From: CAYPAV01 sp964408805 | Lineage (GTDB): Bacteria; Pseudomonadota; Alphaproteobacteria; UBA8366 | Assembly: GCA_964408805.1 (NCBI GenBank) | Contig: CAYPAV010000008.1 | Location: forward strand, 1-64,000 | Direction of reading: 5' to 3' | Length of the DNA stretch: 64,000 bases | In this document: positions 34,953-43,027 of the stretch, piece after piece | How positions within the stretch are numbered: position 1 is the first letter of the stretch | How the letters are laid out: the number at the start of each line of letters is the position of its first letter | Position numbers and translations under genes: made by a program | Notes under the pieces: model-generated | Seen by the model: only the letters and a program-made list of their open reading frames with translations | The model's database searches: none | What the model was told of the DNA's origin: nothing

Positions 34953-36527
34953 ATGATCAACGTTTCCCTATCCCAGCGGATCATCGTCTTCGTGATCTGC
35001 CTCATGGGCGTCCTTTACGCGGCGCCGAACTTCATTCCGGGTAAGCCCTTCGAAGGATTCTCGGGATGGCTGCCGGGCAAGACCATCAATCTCGGATTGG
35101 ACCTTCAGGGGGGCTCGCACCTCCTGCTCGAGGTCGACTTCGAGGATGTCATGGCCCAGCAGATCGGCAGTCTGGCGGATTCCGCGAAACAGATCATGCT
35201 CGACGCCAAGGTCAAATGGCGCGGTTTCGAGGAGAGCAAGGACAAGGTCCGGTTCGGTCTCCGCGACGATACGAAACTCGATGTCGTGGAGGCGCAACTG
35301 AAGAATTTGGGCGCCGCGGTGGAGGTCGAGCGCGGTTCCGACGGATTCTTCACCTTGCGCTCAAGTGAAGTCGCGGTGCTCGATCGGCGGCGCCAGGTCC
35401 TGTCGCAATCGATCGAGATCATCCGCCGGCGGATCGACGAGCTTGGCACCCGCGAGCCGACAATCCAGCAACAGGGCGACGAGCGTATTCTGATCCAGGT
35501 GCCTGGCGTCGACGATCCGGAACGTTTGAAGGATGTCATAAGTGCGACGGCCAAGCTGACCTATCACTTGGTGCATGAGAACATCTATGCCCGATCCGGA
35601 CGCCCGCCGCCCGGCTACATCGCGGTGCCATCGGCCGACGAAACCGGCCCCGACAACAAGCCCGTCCGCTATCTCCTCCGCCGCCGCGCGGCGCTAGGAG
35701 GCGAACGCCTGCAAGACGCCCAGGGCACGTTCAATTCGCAGAACAACACACCGATTGTGAGCTTTCGCTTTGATACCGAGGGCGCGCGGAAATTCGGACG
35801 ACTGACGACTAAGAATGTCGGGCGTCTGCTGGCGATCGTGCTCGACGACAAGGTGATCAGCGCGCCGCGCATTCGCGAGCCGATCACCGGCGGAAGTGGT
35901 GAAATTTCCGGCCGTTTCACGGTGAAGGAAACGCAAGACCTGTCTTTGCTGCTGCGCGCGGGGGCATTGCCGGCCAAGGTTCGCTATCTCGAGGAACGAT
36001 CGGTTGGGCCGGGGCTTGGACGGGATTCGGTCGAGGCCGGCAAAATCGCGAGCGTTATCGGCTTGATTGCCGTGGTGGTTTTCATGGTCGTTGTATACGG
36101 CCGCTTCGGGTTGATGGCAGATACCGCCCTATTCTTTAACGTCGCCTTGATCCTGGCCCTGTTGTCGGGCCTTCAAGCGACGCTGACATTGCCGGGCATC
36201 GCCGGCATCGTCTTGACCATGGGCATGGCGGTCGATGCCAACGTATTGATCTTCGAGCGTATCCGAGAGGAGGTCCTGGCTGGCCGCAGCCCCTTGAATG
36301 CGATCGATGCCGGCTACCGGCGCGCTCTTGTCACCATCATCGATTCCAATCTCACCACCCTGATCGCGGCGGTGCTTCTGTTCGCCTTCGGCTCGGGACC
36401 GATCAAGGGGTTTGCCGTGACGTTGTCGATCGGGCTCATCACGTCGATGTTCACCGCGATCATGGTCACGCGTCTGTTGATCGTTCTCTGGCTGCGGCGT
36501 ACGCGTCCGCAAACCCTGCCGATTTGA
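34953..36527 (+). CDS. secD: Protein translocase subunit SecD
   Basis: Proton-driven component that pulls preproteins across the inner membrane together with SecF. Seen: first membrane helix near the N-terminus, LGLDLQGGSHLLLEV, the large periplasmic P1 head (RRIDELGTREPTIQQQG in parts), and five C-terminal helices including GMAVDANVLIFERIREE with the conserved Asp. Length 524 is normal for alphaproteobacteria. It is followed after 13 bases by secF. Confidence 0.97.
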   Translation: MINVSLSQRIIVFVICLMGVLYAAPNFIPGKPFEGFSGWLPGKTINLGLDLQGGSHLLLEVDFEDVMAQQIGSLADSAKQIMLDAKVKWRGFEESKDKVRFGLRDDTKLDVVEAQLKNLGAAVEVERGSDGFFTLRSSEVAVLDRRRQVLSQSIEIIRRRIDELGTREPTIQQQGDERILIQVPGVDDPERLKDVISATAKLTYHLVHENIYARSGRPPPGYIAVPSADETGPDNKPVRYLLRRRAALGGERLQDAQGTFNSQNNTPIVSFRFDTEGARKFGRLTTKNVGRLLAIVLDDKVISAPRIREPITGGSGEISGRFTVKETQDLSLLLRAGALPAKVRYLEERSVGPGLGRDSVEAGKIASVIGLIAVVVFMVVVYGRFGLMADTALFFNVALILALLSGLQATLTLPGIAGIVLTMGMAVDANVLIFERIREEVLAGRSPLNAIDAGYRRALVTIIDSNLTTLIAAVLLFAFGSGPIKGFAVTLSIGLITSMFTAIMVTRLLIVLWLRRTRPQTLPI

Positions 36528-36540
36528 GGGAAGCGCCGTC

Positions 36541-37482
36541 ATGAAGACATTGAGACTGATTTCCGACAAGACCAATATCCAATTCATCGACAAGCGGGTC
36601 TTCGCGATGAGCCTGTCGGTATTTCTGGTCGTCGGCTCGCTCGTGCTGTTCTTCGGGCGCGGGCTCAATCTCGGGATCGATTTTCTCGGCGGCGTCTTGA
36701 TGGAGGTGAAGACCGAAGGCACTGCCGATATCGGTCGGATGCGGCGGACCCTCGGCGGGTTGGGTATCGGCGAGGTGGCGCTGCAGGAGTTCGGCGAACC
36801 AGACACCGTCCTAATCCGCGTCCAGCGCCAAGCTGGCGGCGACGATGCCCAAAAGGTCGCGGTCGACGCGATCAAGCAGGCGTTGGGAAGCACCGTGACC
36901 GAATATCGGCGGACGGAGTTCGTCGGCCCGACCGTTGGTGCGGAATTGAAGACCGCGGCGATCTGGGCCGTCTTCTCCGCGATATGCGCGATCCTGCTTT
37001 ATATCTGGTTCCGGTTCGAGTGGCAGTTCGGCATCGGCGCGGTGATCGCATTGACCCACGACGTCTTAACGACCATTGGTCTCTTCGCGCTCCTTCAATT
37101 GGAATTCAATGTCTCGACAGTTGCGGCGGTCCTGACCATCGCCGGCTACTCGATCAACGATACGGTGGTGATCTATGACCGCGTCCGCGAGAATCTGCGG
37201 CGCTACAAACGAATGCCGCTCGTCGAACTTTTCAATCAATCGATCAACGAAACCCTGTCGCGCACCGTGATGACCAGCCTGACGACGCTGTTGGCGCTGG
37301 TGGCCTTATTCGTTTTCGGCGGCGAAGTGATCCGGGGCTTTACGATCGCACTGATTTGGGGCGTTTTCGTCGGCACCTATTCCTCGGTGGCGTTGGCCGT
37401 GCCCTTGCTGCTCTATTTCAATATCGACCGCGGCATTTCGGGCGAGGCGAGCGGGCCGCCGGCCGAGACCGAAACGACCTAG
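36541..37482 (+). CDS. secF: Protein translocase subunit SecF
   Basis: Partner of SecD. Seen: LGIDFLGGVLMEV after helix 1, a periplasmic segment with VGPTVGAELKTAA, and the C-terminal helices with AGYSINDTVVIYDRVREN and a run of conserved Thr/Ser (TLSRTVMTSLTTLLAL). Length 313. It is followed 22 bases later by the Mth938-like gene in the same transcript. Confidence 0.97.
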   Translation: MKTLRLISDKTNIQFIDKRVFAMSLSVFLVVGSLVLFFGRGLNLGIDFLGGVLMEVKTEGTADIGRMRRTLGGLGIGEVALQEFGEPDTVLIRVQRQAGGDDAQKVAVDAIKQALGSTVTEYRRTEFVGPTVGAELKTAAIWAVFSAICAILLYIWFRFEWQFGIGAVIALTHDVLTTIGLFALLQLEFNVSTVAAVLTIAGYSINDTVVIYDRVRENLRRYKRMPLVELFNQSINETLSRTVMTSLTTLLALVALFVFGGEVIRGFTIALIWGVFVGTYSSVALAVPLLLYFNIDRGISGEASGPPAETETT

Positions 37483-37504
37483 CGTCGACGGCGGGGAGGC
37501 CGGG

Positions 37505-37885
37505 ATGGACATCACGCCGCTCGTTCCCGAAGGCCGGCAGATTGTCCAAAGCTACGGCGCCGGGCGCTTCAAGATTTCCGGTATCGCCTATCAAGGCTCG
37601 GTCATTGTCTTTCCCGAGCGCACGTTCTCCTGGCCGATTGCCCAGGTCGACGATATTGATCTGGGGAGCCTCGCCCCGGTTTTGGAAGCGGAACCGCCGG
37701 TCGATATCCTGCTCGTCGGCTGCGGCGCCATGATGAAGCTCTTGCCGAACGATCTCCGGCAAAGCTGTCGAAGCCGCGGGATCGGCGTCGACGTGATGGA
37801 CACGGGGGCGGCCTGCCGGACTTACAATGTCCTCCTTGCCGAAGCGCGCCGGGTCGCGGCGGCACTCGTGGCGCTAGATCCATAA
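37505..37885 (+). CDS. Mth938-like domain protein (DUF498)
   Basis: Seen: 126 residues with QSYGAGRFKISGIAYQGSVIVFPE (in parts), an ILLVGCGAMMKLLP core and DVMDTGAACRTYNVLLAEARRV at the end. This matches the small Mth938/NDUFAF3-like fold. Known: the human relative NDUFAF3 assists assembly of respiratory complex I. It follows secF, an order common in alphaproteobacteria, and is followed by a strong terminator. A complex-I assembly role here is inference; the NDUFAF6-like gene at 38747 is consistent with it. Confidence 0.88.
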   Translation: MDITPLVPEGRQIVQSYGAGRFKISGIAYQGSVIVFPERTFSWPIAQVDDIDLGSLAPVLEAEPPVDILLVGCGAMMKLLPNDLRQSCRSRGIGVDVMDTGAACRTYNVLLAEARRVAAALVALDP

Positions 37886-37895
37886 AACACAAGAG

Positions 37896-37924
37896 AAAGG
37901 GCGGCGCCGAAGCACCGCCCTTTT
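37896..37924. terminator. Bidirectional intrinsic terminator
   Basis: A 9-bp stem (AAAGGGCGG with CCGCCCTTT) encloses a 10-base loop and is followed by T residues; the complementary strand also ends in a T-rich run. It lies between the end of the secDF operon and the end of the converging PuuD-like gene, so it can serve both. Confidence 0.88.
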
Positions 37925-37948
37925 GTCTTTCTACCGATCAGGTCGCGG

Positions 37949-38545
37949 TCAGTAAATGTTCTGCGCCGAGACCATGGCGAAGAGCATCGGGAACGAAAGC
38001 AGCGTGTTGGTCCTCGAGAACAGCATCGCCGTTCGTGCCGAGGCCGCCTTGACGTCGTCCGCCGCCTCGACAATGCCGAGCGCTCTTTGTTGCGCCGGCC
38101 AGATGATGAACCAGACGTTGAACCACATAATGGCACCGAGCCACATGCCGATACCGATCGCCGTGTGCTTGGCGACCCCGTCGACGCCGCCGAGGACAAT
38201 CGCGTTCCAGAGATAGCCGTTCATATAGGCTAGGATCAGGCCGGTGACGATCGTGCCCATTGCGCCCCAGCGGAACCAGAATAGCGCCGCCGGCGCGATC
38301 ACCTTGCCGATCGCCGGTTTTTGATCGTCCGGGATATTCGGCATGTTCGGTATCTGCACGAAATTGAAATACCAAAGTATCCCGATCCACATCACGCCGC
38401 TTAGCACATGGAGCCAGCGGAAAAAGAACGTCCAAAAGGCGTCGTCCGCCGCGCCGCCCATATTGAGGAAAAGCGCGAAGAGAAGGACGGCCAGGACGAA
38501 TCCCGCGACCACCGTCCGTGATAGAGATGTCAGCAATGCTGCCAT
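37949..38545 (-). CDS. Urate hydroxylase (PuuD)-type membrane domain protein
   Basis: Seen: 198 residues with about five hydrophobic segments, FFFRWLHVLSGVMWIGILWYFNFVQ with a His for haem or metal, and HTAIGIGMWLGAIMWFNVWFIIWPAQQ (in parts). This matches the membrane domain DUF989 of PuuD. Known: full PuuD proteins add a C-terminal cytochrome c domain and oxidise urate; that domain is absent here. No purine-catabolism gene is adjacent. The function is therefore open: it may use a separate cytochrome or do another haem reaction. Confidence 0.75.
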   Translation of the reverse strand: MAALLTSLSRTVVAGFVLAVLLFALFLNMGGAADDAFWTFFFRWLHVLSGVMWIGILWYFNFVQIPNMPNIPDDQKPAIGKVIAPAALFWFRWGAMGTIVTGLILAYMNGYLWNAIVLGGVDGVAKHTAIGIGMWLGAIMWFNVWFIIWPAQQRALGIVEAADDVKAASARTAMLFSRTNTLLSFPMLFAMVSAQNIY

Positions 38546-38605
38546 GAGTACTCACCTCCCAAAACATGAACCCCAAAATTTTGCGTCTAGCTAAACACAA
38601 GATAT

Positions 38606-38631
38606 AGCGGTTTCCTACTAAAGGAAACGCT
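38606..38631. other. Imperfect inverted repeat upstream of the PuuD-like gene
   Basis: AGCG-G-TTTCC and GGAAACGCT pair over 9 bases with one bulge and a 7-base loop. It lies about 60 bases upstream of the PuuD-like start, in the 201-base divergent gap, and could be an operator. There is no T run suited to a terminator. Confidence 0.3.
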
Positions 38632-38746
38632 AAATGTGATGTTCCTGCGTCGGTAAGACACATCCCGTCCTTGGTTCGCCTGGTTTGTCGGCCCGGCGGA
38701 CGGGACGGTATAATCATGGCATCGATCATCAAGGGGCAGCGGGACG

Positions 38747-39601
38747 ATGGCCGGTTCTTCCGAGCTTTCATATTGTGCCGATTTGGTGCGTCGCCACGAT
38801 CGGGACCGCTTTCTGACGGTCCTTTTCGCACCTGCGGAACGCCGCGAAGCCCTGTTCGCACTATACGCCTTCAATGTAGAGGTAGCGAAGACGCGAGAGA
38901 GCGTGAGCGAAGCACCCCTCGGCGCCATTCGGCTGCAATGGTGGCGGGAGGCAATCGAGGAGGCCTTTGGCCGGGACACGGTTCGCCGCCATGCTGTCGT
39001 GAGACCGCTGACCGTTGCCATTCGCGAACACGGATTGAGCCGCGTTCATTTCGATCGGCTTATCGATGCCCGGATGGCGGATTTGGAGGACGCGCCGCCT
39101 CCATCGATGGGCGTTTTGGAGGCCTACGCCGAGGGAACCGCGGCCAGCCTCGTCTGGTCGGCTATCGAGATTCTCATGGGTGAACCGAGTGACGCGGCGC
39201 AGGCCGCCGGCCGCTCGGTCGGGCTAGCCTGGGCCTATGTCGGACTATTGCGCGCGATGCCCCATCATCTTCGGCAGGGCCGTGTCTATTTGCCTGACGA
39301 ACTGGCGGAACGTCATGGCGTGCGGCGGCGCGATCTGCTCGACTTGAAACCCTCGGGAGCGTTGGCCGCGGCGGTTGGTGAGTTGGCGTCGCGAGCCAGG
39401 GATGAACTCGCCAGGGCCCGCGCGTCCCGGGCCGGCGTTCCGGCCGCGGCGCGCCCCGCGTTCTATCAGGCGAGCTTGGTCGACGGATATCTCCGTCGCT
39501 TGGCCGGGTGCGGCTACGATGTCTTCGATCCCCGATTGGCCTTGGCGCCGGCGCTTCAAATTCCGCGCCTCGCGTTTCGGGCGTTTGCGGGACGGTATTG
39601 A
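38747..39601 (+). CDS. Squalene/phytoene-synthase-like protein (NDUFAF6-type)
   Basis: Seen: 284 residues with isoprenyl-synthase fold features: SYCADLVRRHDRDRFLTVLFAP (in parts), ALFALYAFNVEVAKTRESVSE, LQWWREAI, and RVYLPDELAERHG. The Asp-rich catalytic motifs of true phytoene synthases are not evident (VEVAKTRE stands where DxxxD is expected). This favours the NDUFAF6-like group tied to complex I assembly. It lies close to the Mth938/NDUFAF3-like gene, which supports that reading. Its stop abuts the stop of the converging AhpD-like gene without a gap. Confidence 0.75.
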   Translation: MAGSSELSYCADLVRRHDRDRFLTVLFAPAERREALFALYAFNVEVAKTRESVSEAPLGAIRLQWWREAIEEAFGRDTVRRHAVVRPLTVAIREHGLSRVHFDRLIDARMADLEDAPPPSMGVLEAYAEGTAASLVWSAIEILMGEPSDAAQAAGRSVGLAWAYVGLLRAMPHHLRQGRVYLPDELAERHGVRRRDLLDLKPSGALAAAVGELASRARDELARARASRAGVPAAARPAFYQASLVDGYLRRLAGCGYDVFDPRLALAPALQIPRLAFRAFAGRY

Positions 39602-40198
39602 TCACTCCGCCGCGTCGGCGTGGTCCGGCAGGTCCGACATGCTTCCGCCATGGCTCAGCATGTCTTCGAGGACGCCGTCCTCCATGCCGATCTGCAGGGC
39701 GTCGTTGAACCGGTTGAAGAAACCGCAAAGTGCCGTGCGCAGAGTCAATTCGACGATCTGCTCCTCGCTGAAGTGGTCCTTCAGCGATTCGAAAATGGCG
39801 TCCCGCATATATTGTGGGTTCTCCGTCACCTGTACCGCGTAATCGCGGACCAGACGATCGATTTCGTCGAGGCCCGGGCAGTCGGGCTCGAGGATCTTGG
39901 AGACCGTCTCCGGCGGCAGGCCCTGCTCGGCGAGGCGCGGTGCGTGATGAGCGACGCAGTAGGTGCATTCGTTCAGTTTCGAGACCACGACGAGGGCGAT
40001 CTCGAGATAACGCTTCGGCAACAACGCCTCGTCCGACAGATCGAGCAACAGGCCCATGAGGTGTTTCAAGGCGGGCGGGCGATGCGCGAATACCTTCACC
40101 TGGTTCAAGAAGGGGCCGTAGGATTCGGCGAAGCGTTGGTAGACCGGCCGCACCTCGGCCGGGACTTCGTCGATTTCGATATCTCGGACGCGCGCCAT
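39602..40198 (-). CDS. AhpD-like carboxymuconolactone-decarboxylase-family protein
   Basis: Seen: 198 residues, all helical, with the redox motif CTYCVAHH (CxxC followed by His) and an upstream Glu in LEIALVVVSKLNE. This is the AhpD/CMD fold with the proton-relay residues of peroxidase-type members. Known relatives are thiol-dependent peroxidases or reductases. The single-domain length near 200 fits the peroxidase-related subfamily. It is divergent from the CNPC-repeat gene across 242 bases. Confidence 0.82.
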   Translation of the reverse strand: MARVRDIEIDEVPAEVRPVYQRFAESYGPFLNQVKVFAHRPPALKHLMGLLLDLSDEALLPKRYLEIALVVVSKLNECTYCVAHHAPRLAEQGLPPETVSKILEPDCPGLDEIDRLVRDYAVQVTENPQYMRDAIFESLKDHFSEEQIVELTLRTALCGFFNRFNDALQIGMEDGVLEDMLSHGGSMSDLPDHADAAE

Positions 40199-40334
40199 TT
40201 TTCTCTCCCTTGGTTCGAGACGAACTCGCCGGATTTATAGTTCATTCGGGTCACTCGGAGAAAGGCCCGGTATCTCAAGAGGACTGCCCTACAACAGTTT
40301 TCTCGAATATAAGAAAAACATCACAACGACGTTA

Positions 40335-40417
40335 TCACATGTGACACCCATTCCCGCGCGGCGGCGATAAGTTAGTGGTCACGAGAACAAATTGATCGGC
40401 GCCGCTGGAAGGCGCCG
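40335..40417 (+). promoter_or_regulatory. Leader of the CNPC gene: palindrome and hairpin
   Basis: TCACATGTGA at 40335-40344 is a perfect 10-base palindrome, a plausible regulator site. CGGCGCC (40397-40403) and GGCGCCG (40411-40417) form a 7-bp hairpin with a 7-base loop ending 23 bases before the ATG, ahead of a GGAGGG ribosome site. The two elements suggest controlled transcription or translation of the Cys-rich gene. No known factor can be named from sequence. Confidence 0.4.
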
Positions 40418-40440
40418 CGATGAGCTGAATGGAGGGCTTC

Positions 40441-41634
40441 ATGATAAGGTTTAAGGGCAGGATGCTGGGTTCGACGGTGCTGCCGGCGGCGGTTGTCATT
40501 GGAATTGGCGTTGCCGGCGCCGGCCTCGCGAGCATGGCGTATGCCGCTTGCAGGCCCTGCGCGCCGCGTCGGGGCTGCAATCCTTGCGCGGGCAAACGAG
40601 GTTGTAATCCCTGCGCCGGAAAGAAGGCATGTAACCCTTGTGCCGCGAAACGCGGCTGCAACCCCTGTGGCGCGAAACGCGGCTGCAATCCGTGCGCGGC
40701 GAAAGGGTGCAACCCCTGTGCGGCGAAGGGGTGTAATCCGTGCGGGGCCAAGCGCGGCTGCAATCCTTGCGGCGGAAAGCGCGCCTGCGGTGCCTGCAAT
40801 CCCTGCAACCCCTGCAACCCTTGTGGCGGCGGTGCCCAAGCCTTCTCCAAGAAGTGTGTAATTCCGCGTCTTCAATTGGCCGCGAAGTGCAACCCATGCG
40901 CGGCCAAGCGCGCCTGCAATCCCTGCGGCGCGAAGCGCGGCTGCAACCCGTGCGGCGCGAAGCGTGGTTGCAATCCGTGTGCGGCGAAGAAGGGCTGTAA
41001 TCCTTGTGGTGCCAAGAAGGGCTGCAACCCCTGTGCGGCGAAGAAAGCCTGCAACCCGTGCGCGGCGAAGGGCTGCAATCCTTGCGGCGCGCGCGGCTGC
41101 AACCCCTGCGGCGGCTGCGGCGCGGCACCGGCGGTCGAGTTGACCCAGGCCGAGGCAGCCAAGGCCTATGACTGCCTGATGGGCGAGATGAAGGCGGCCT
41201 ATGGGAAATCCGGGAATTCGGTTTCGAAAAATTATCTCGGCTATGCCCGGTTCAGCAAGGTCGCCTACCAATCGGCGACCCACGGCAACCGTTTCGTCCA
41301 GAACTACGGCAATGGCTCGGCGAAGAACTACCGGCTGTTCGAGAATGCCGGAAACTTCCGCGCCGGCGCCGTGCTGGCGAAGGACAGTTTCACGGTGATG
41401 CCGAACGGCAAGGTCGGCGTCGGCCCGTTGTTCCTGATGGAGAAGATGTCGAGCGGGTTCAGCAAGGCGAGCCGGGATTGGAAATATTCGATGATCATGC
41501 CGAACGGCAAGATGTTCGGCGTGACCGGCGGCAAGAATTCCGCGGGCATGAATTTCTGTTACGAGTGCCATAACGGCGTGGCGCCCGAACAAGACTCGGT
41601 CATGCTGCTGCCTGAAGAGTTCCGCGTGAAGTAA
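40441..41634 (+). CDS. Exported CNPC-repeat cytochrome P460 protein
   Basis: Seen: signal peptide (cleavage near AYA, residue 35); two Cys-rich blocks (about 37-135 and 148-225) with 20 CNPC motifs, mostly GCNPCxAK units with Lys and Arg between; then a cytochrome P460 domain (about 232-397). That domain has YARFSKVAYQSATHG, NAGNFRAGAVLAKDSF, a GPLFLMEKM core, DWKYSMIMPNGK, and one haem site Cys373-xx-Cys376-His377. Known: P460 cytochromes oxidise hydroxylamine or bind NO and may carry a Lys-haem crosslink. Inferred: the Cys array binds metal ions or is heavily disulfide-bonded in the periplasm. GGAGGG precedes the ATG at 40441; a start at 40429 is possible. Confidence 0.88.
   Translation: MIRFKGRMLGSTVLPAAVVIGIGVAGAGLASMAYAACRPCAPRRGCNPCAGKRGCNPCAGKKACNPCAAKRGCNPCGAKRGCNPCAAKGCNPCAAKGCNPCGAKRGCNPCGGKRACGACNPCNPCNPCGGGAQAFSKKCVIPRLQLAAKCNPCAAKRACNPCGAKRGCNPCGAKRGCNPCAAKKGCNPCGAKKGCNPCAAKKACNPCAAKGCNPCGARGCNPCGGCGAAPAVELTQAEAAKAYDCLMGEMKAAYGKSGNSVSKNYLGYARFSKVAYQSATHGNRFVQNYGNGSAKNYRLFENAGNFRAGAVLAKDSFTVMPNGKVGVGPLFLMEKMSSGFSKASRDWKYSMIMPNGKMFGVTGGKNSAGMNFCYECHNGVAPEQDSVMLLPEEFRVK
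40576..41109 (+). repeat. CNPC-encoding tandem repeats
   Basis: Degenerate tandem units of mostly 24-27 bases (TGC AAY CCN TGC GSN GCN AAR plus one or two codons) fall in two arrays, 40576-40824 and 40888-41109. A 63-base unique spacer encoding VIPRLQLAAK separates them. Unit sequences differ mainly at third positions, pointing to purifying selection on protein sequence with duplication history. Confidence 0.9.
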
Positions 41635-41658
41635 CCCCTGTAAGGTTACGAAACGAAC

Positions 41659-41694
41659 TCGGCGGGCGCCCTTGTGGTGTCCGCCGATTTTTTT
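41659..41694 (+). terminator. Intrinsic terminator after the CNPC gene
   Basis: TCGGCGG (41659-41665) pairs with CCGCCGA (41681-41687), followed directly by seven T residues. It ends the CNPC-P460 transcript 24 bases past the stop codon, so the FGE-like gene downstream probably has its own promoter. Confidence 0.85.
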
Positions 41695-41802
41695 GCATAA
41701 GGAAGGGTTGGTGACACGTTGACGCCGTGCCCGAAATCGGAAGACAATTCAGGTGGAATTGCACCGGTATCGTGTTTTGCCGGAATGGTGTGGAGAAGTC
41801 GG

Positions 41803-42903
41803 ATGCGAAAGTTATCAAGGATCGTTGGGATCGGGGTCTTGGTTTTCGGTTTGTCGGCGACGATGGCGGCGGCGCAGAATCTGGAAATCGTATTCTGGAA
41901 ATCGATCCAGTCGAGCAACAATCCGGCGGATTTCGAAGCCTATTTGGAGCAATTTCCGAACGGGAATTTCGCCATACTGGCACGCAACAGACTGCGCGCC
42001 TTGAAAGCGCGGCGTTCAGCCACGTCAAGGCCGCCGCAGCCCCGGACTCAACAGCAGTCGCGGCCTCAGCCCGCCGTGGGAAGCTCCGCTAGCGGACAAC
42101 CGGGCAAGACCTTCCGAGACTGTTCGGATTGTCCTTTAATGGTGGTCGTGCCGTCGGGCAGCGCGCAAATCGGTTCCAAGGGCGGCGACAAGGACGAGAA
42201 GCCGGTCCATCGGGTCTCGTTCGGTCGATCCTTCGCGGTCGGCAAGTACGAGGTGACGCGCGGTCAATACGAGGTGTTCGTCAAGGCAACCGGCCGCAGC
42301 GATTCGTTGGGTTGCTACGATAAGGATAAAAGTACCGGCAAGTGGGTCAAATCATCGGCCCGGACGTGGAAACATCCGGGCTATTCCCAGACGGGCAAAC
42401 ATCCCGTGGCCTGCATTAGCTGGAACGACGCCAAGGCCTATGTTTCCTGGCTCTCCCGCAAGACGGGCCAGCGTTATCGTTTGTTGAGCGAGGCGGAATG
42501 GGAATACGTGGCGCGCGCCGGAACCACGTCGGCCTTTCATTTCGGCCGTACGATTTCGACCAACAAATCGAACTACGACGGCAATTACGTCTATAGCGGC
42601 GGTCCCAAGGGCGTCTACCGGGAGAAATCGATGCCTGTCGGCAGTTTCCCGGCAAATTCGTTCGGTCTTCACGACGTCCACGGCAATATTTGGGAATGGA
42701 CCGAGGATTGCTTTCACGACAGCTACAATGGCGCGCCCACCGATGGCCGTGCCTGGACAAGTGGCGGTAAATGCGGGACGCGCATTATCCGGGGCGGTTC
42801 CTGGTACAACAGCCCGAATTCGCTCCGCTCCGCCAACCGCAAGGGGATGAGCGTCTCGGACCGGTTCATGAGTTTCGGGTTCCGCGTCGCAAGGTCGCTG
42901 TAG
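41803..42903 (+). CDS. Exported formylglycine-generating-enzyme-like protein
   Basis: Seen: signal peptide (MRKLSRIVGIGV, cleavage near AAAQ), a motif FWKSIQSSNNPADFEAYLEQFP often found beside caspase-like or FGE domains, a Pro/Gln linker, and an FGE-sulfatase domain (about 110-366). That domain has VGKYEVTRGQYEVF, RLLSEAEWEYVARAG, NIWEWTEDCF and IRGGSWYN. The Cys pair needed by true formylglycine-generating enzymes (RGGSxxCxxxxC) is absent, so it is probably a binding or structural relative. Length 366. The ATG at 41803 gives the signal peptide. Confidence 0.84.
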   Translation: MRKLSRIVGIGVLVFGLSATMAAAQNLEIVFWKSIQSSNNPADFEAYLEQFPNGNFAILARNRLRALKARRSATSRPPQPRTQQQSRPQPAVGSSASGQPGKTFRDCSDCPLMVVVPSGSAQIGSKGGDKDEKPVHRVSFGRSFAVGKYEVTRGQYEVFVKATGRSDSLGCYDKDKSTGKWVKSSARTWKHPGYSQTGKHPVACISWNDAKAYVSWLSRKTGQRYRLLSEAEWEYVARAGTTSAFHFGRTISTNKSNYDGNYVYSGGPKGVYREKSMPVGSFPANSFGLHDVHGNIWEWTEDCFHDSYNGAPTDGRAWTSGGKCGTRIIRGGSWYNSPNSLRSANRKGMSVSDRFMSFGFRVARSL

Positions 42904-42956
42904 CGGTTGGCACCCGCGATCGAACCTTCGAGAAAGCGGAAATTCATGGCTCTGTC

Positions 42957-43027
42957 GTCATTCCCGCGCAGGCGGGAATCCGGTAGGCCGTCGAATTCTC
43001 AGAATTTCCGCCTTCGCGGGAATGACG
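42957..43027. repeat. REP-like inverted repeat pair
   Basis: GTCATTCCCGCGCAGGCGGG at 42957 is mirrored by CCGCCTTCGCGGGAATGACG ending at 43027. Each arm is itself a small palindrome. Such CATTCCCGCG...CGGGAATG elements are dispersed non-coding repeats in many proteobacteria. This copy lies between the FGE-like and Sel1-like genes and is read through by an in-frame upstream extension of the latter, which should be ignored. Confidence 0.8.

Noticed and set aside
40576..41109. Possible CRISPR array
   Set aside because: The repeats are short, differ mainly at third codon positions, have no unique spacers of constant length, and lie inside an intact coding frame.
40372..41592. Long minus-strand open frame with Ala-Arg-Ile-rich repeats across the CNPC gene
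   Set aside because: It is the mirror of the CNPC repeats in a GC-rich frame, has no signal or family similarity, and the plus strand has a signal peptide, haem motif, ribosome site and terminator.
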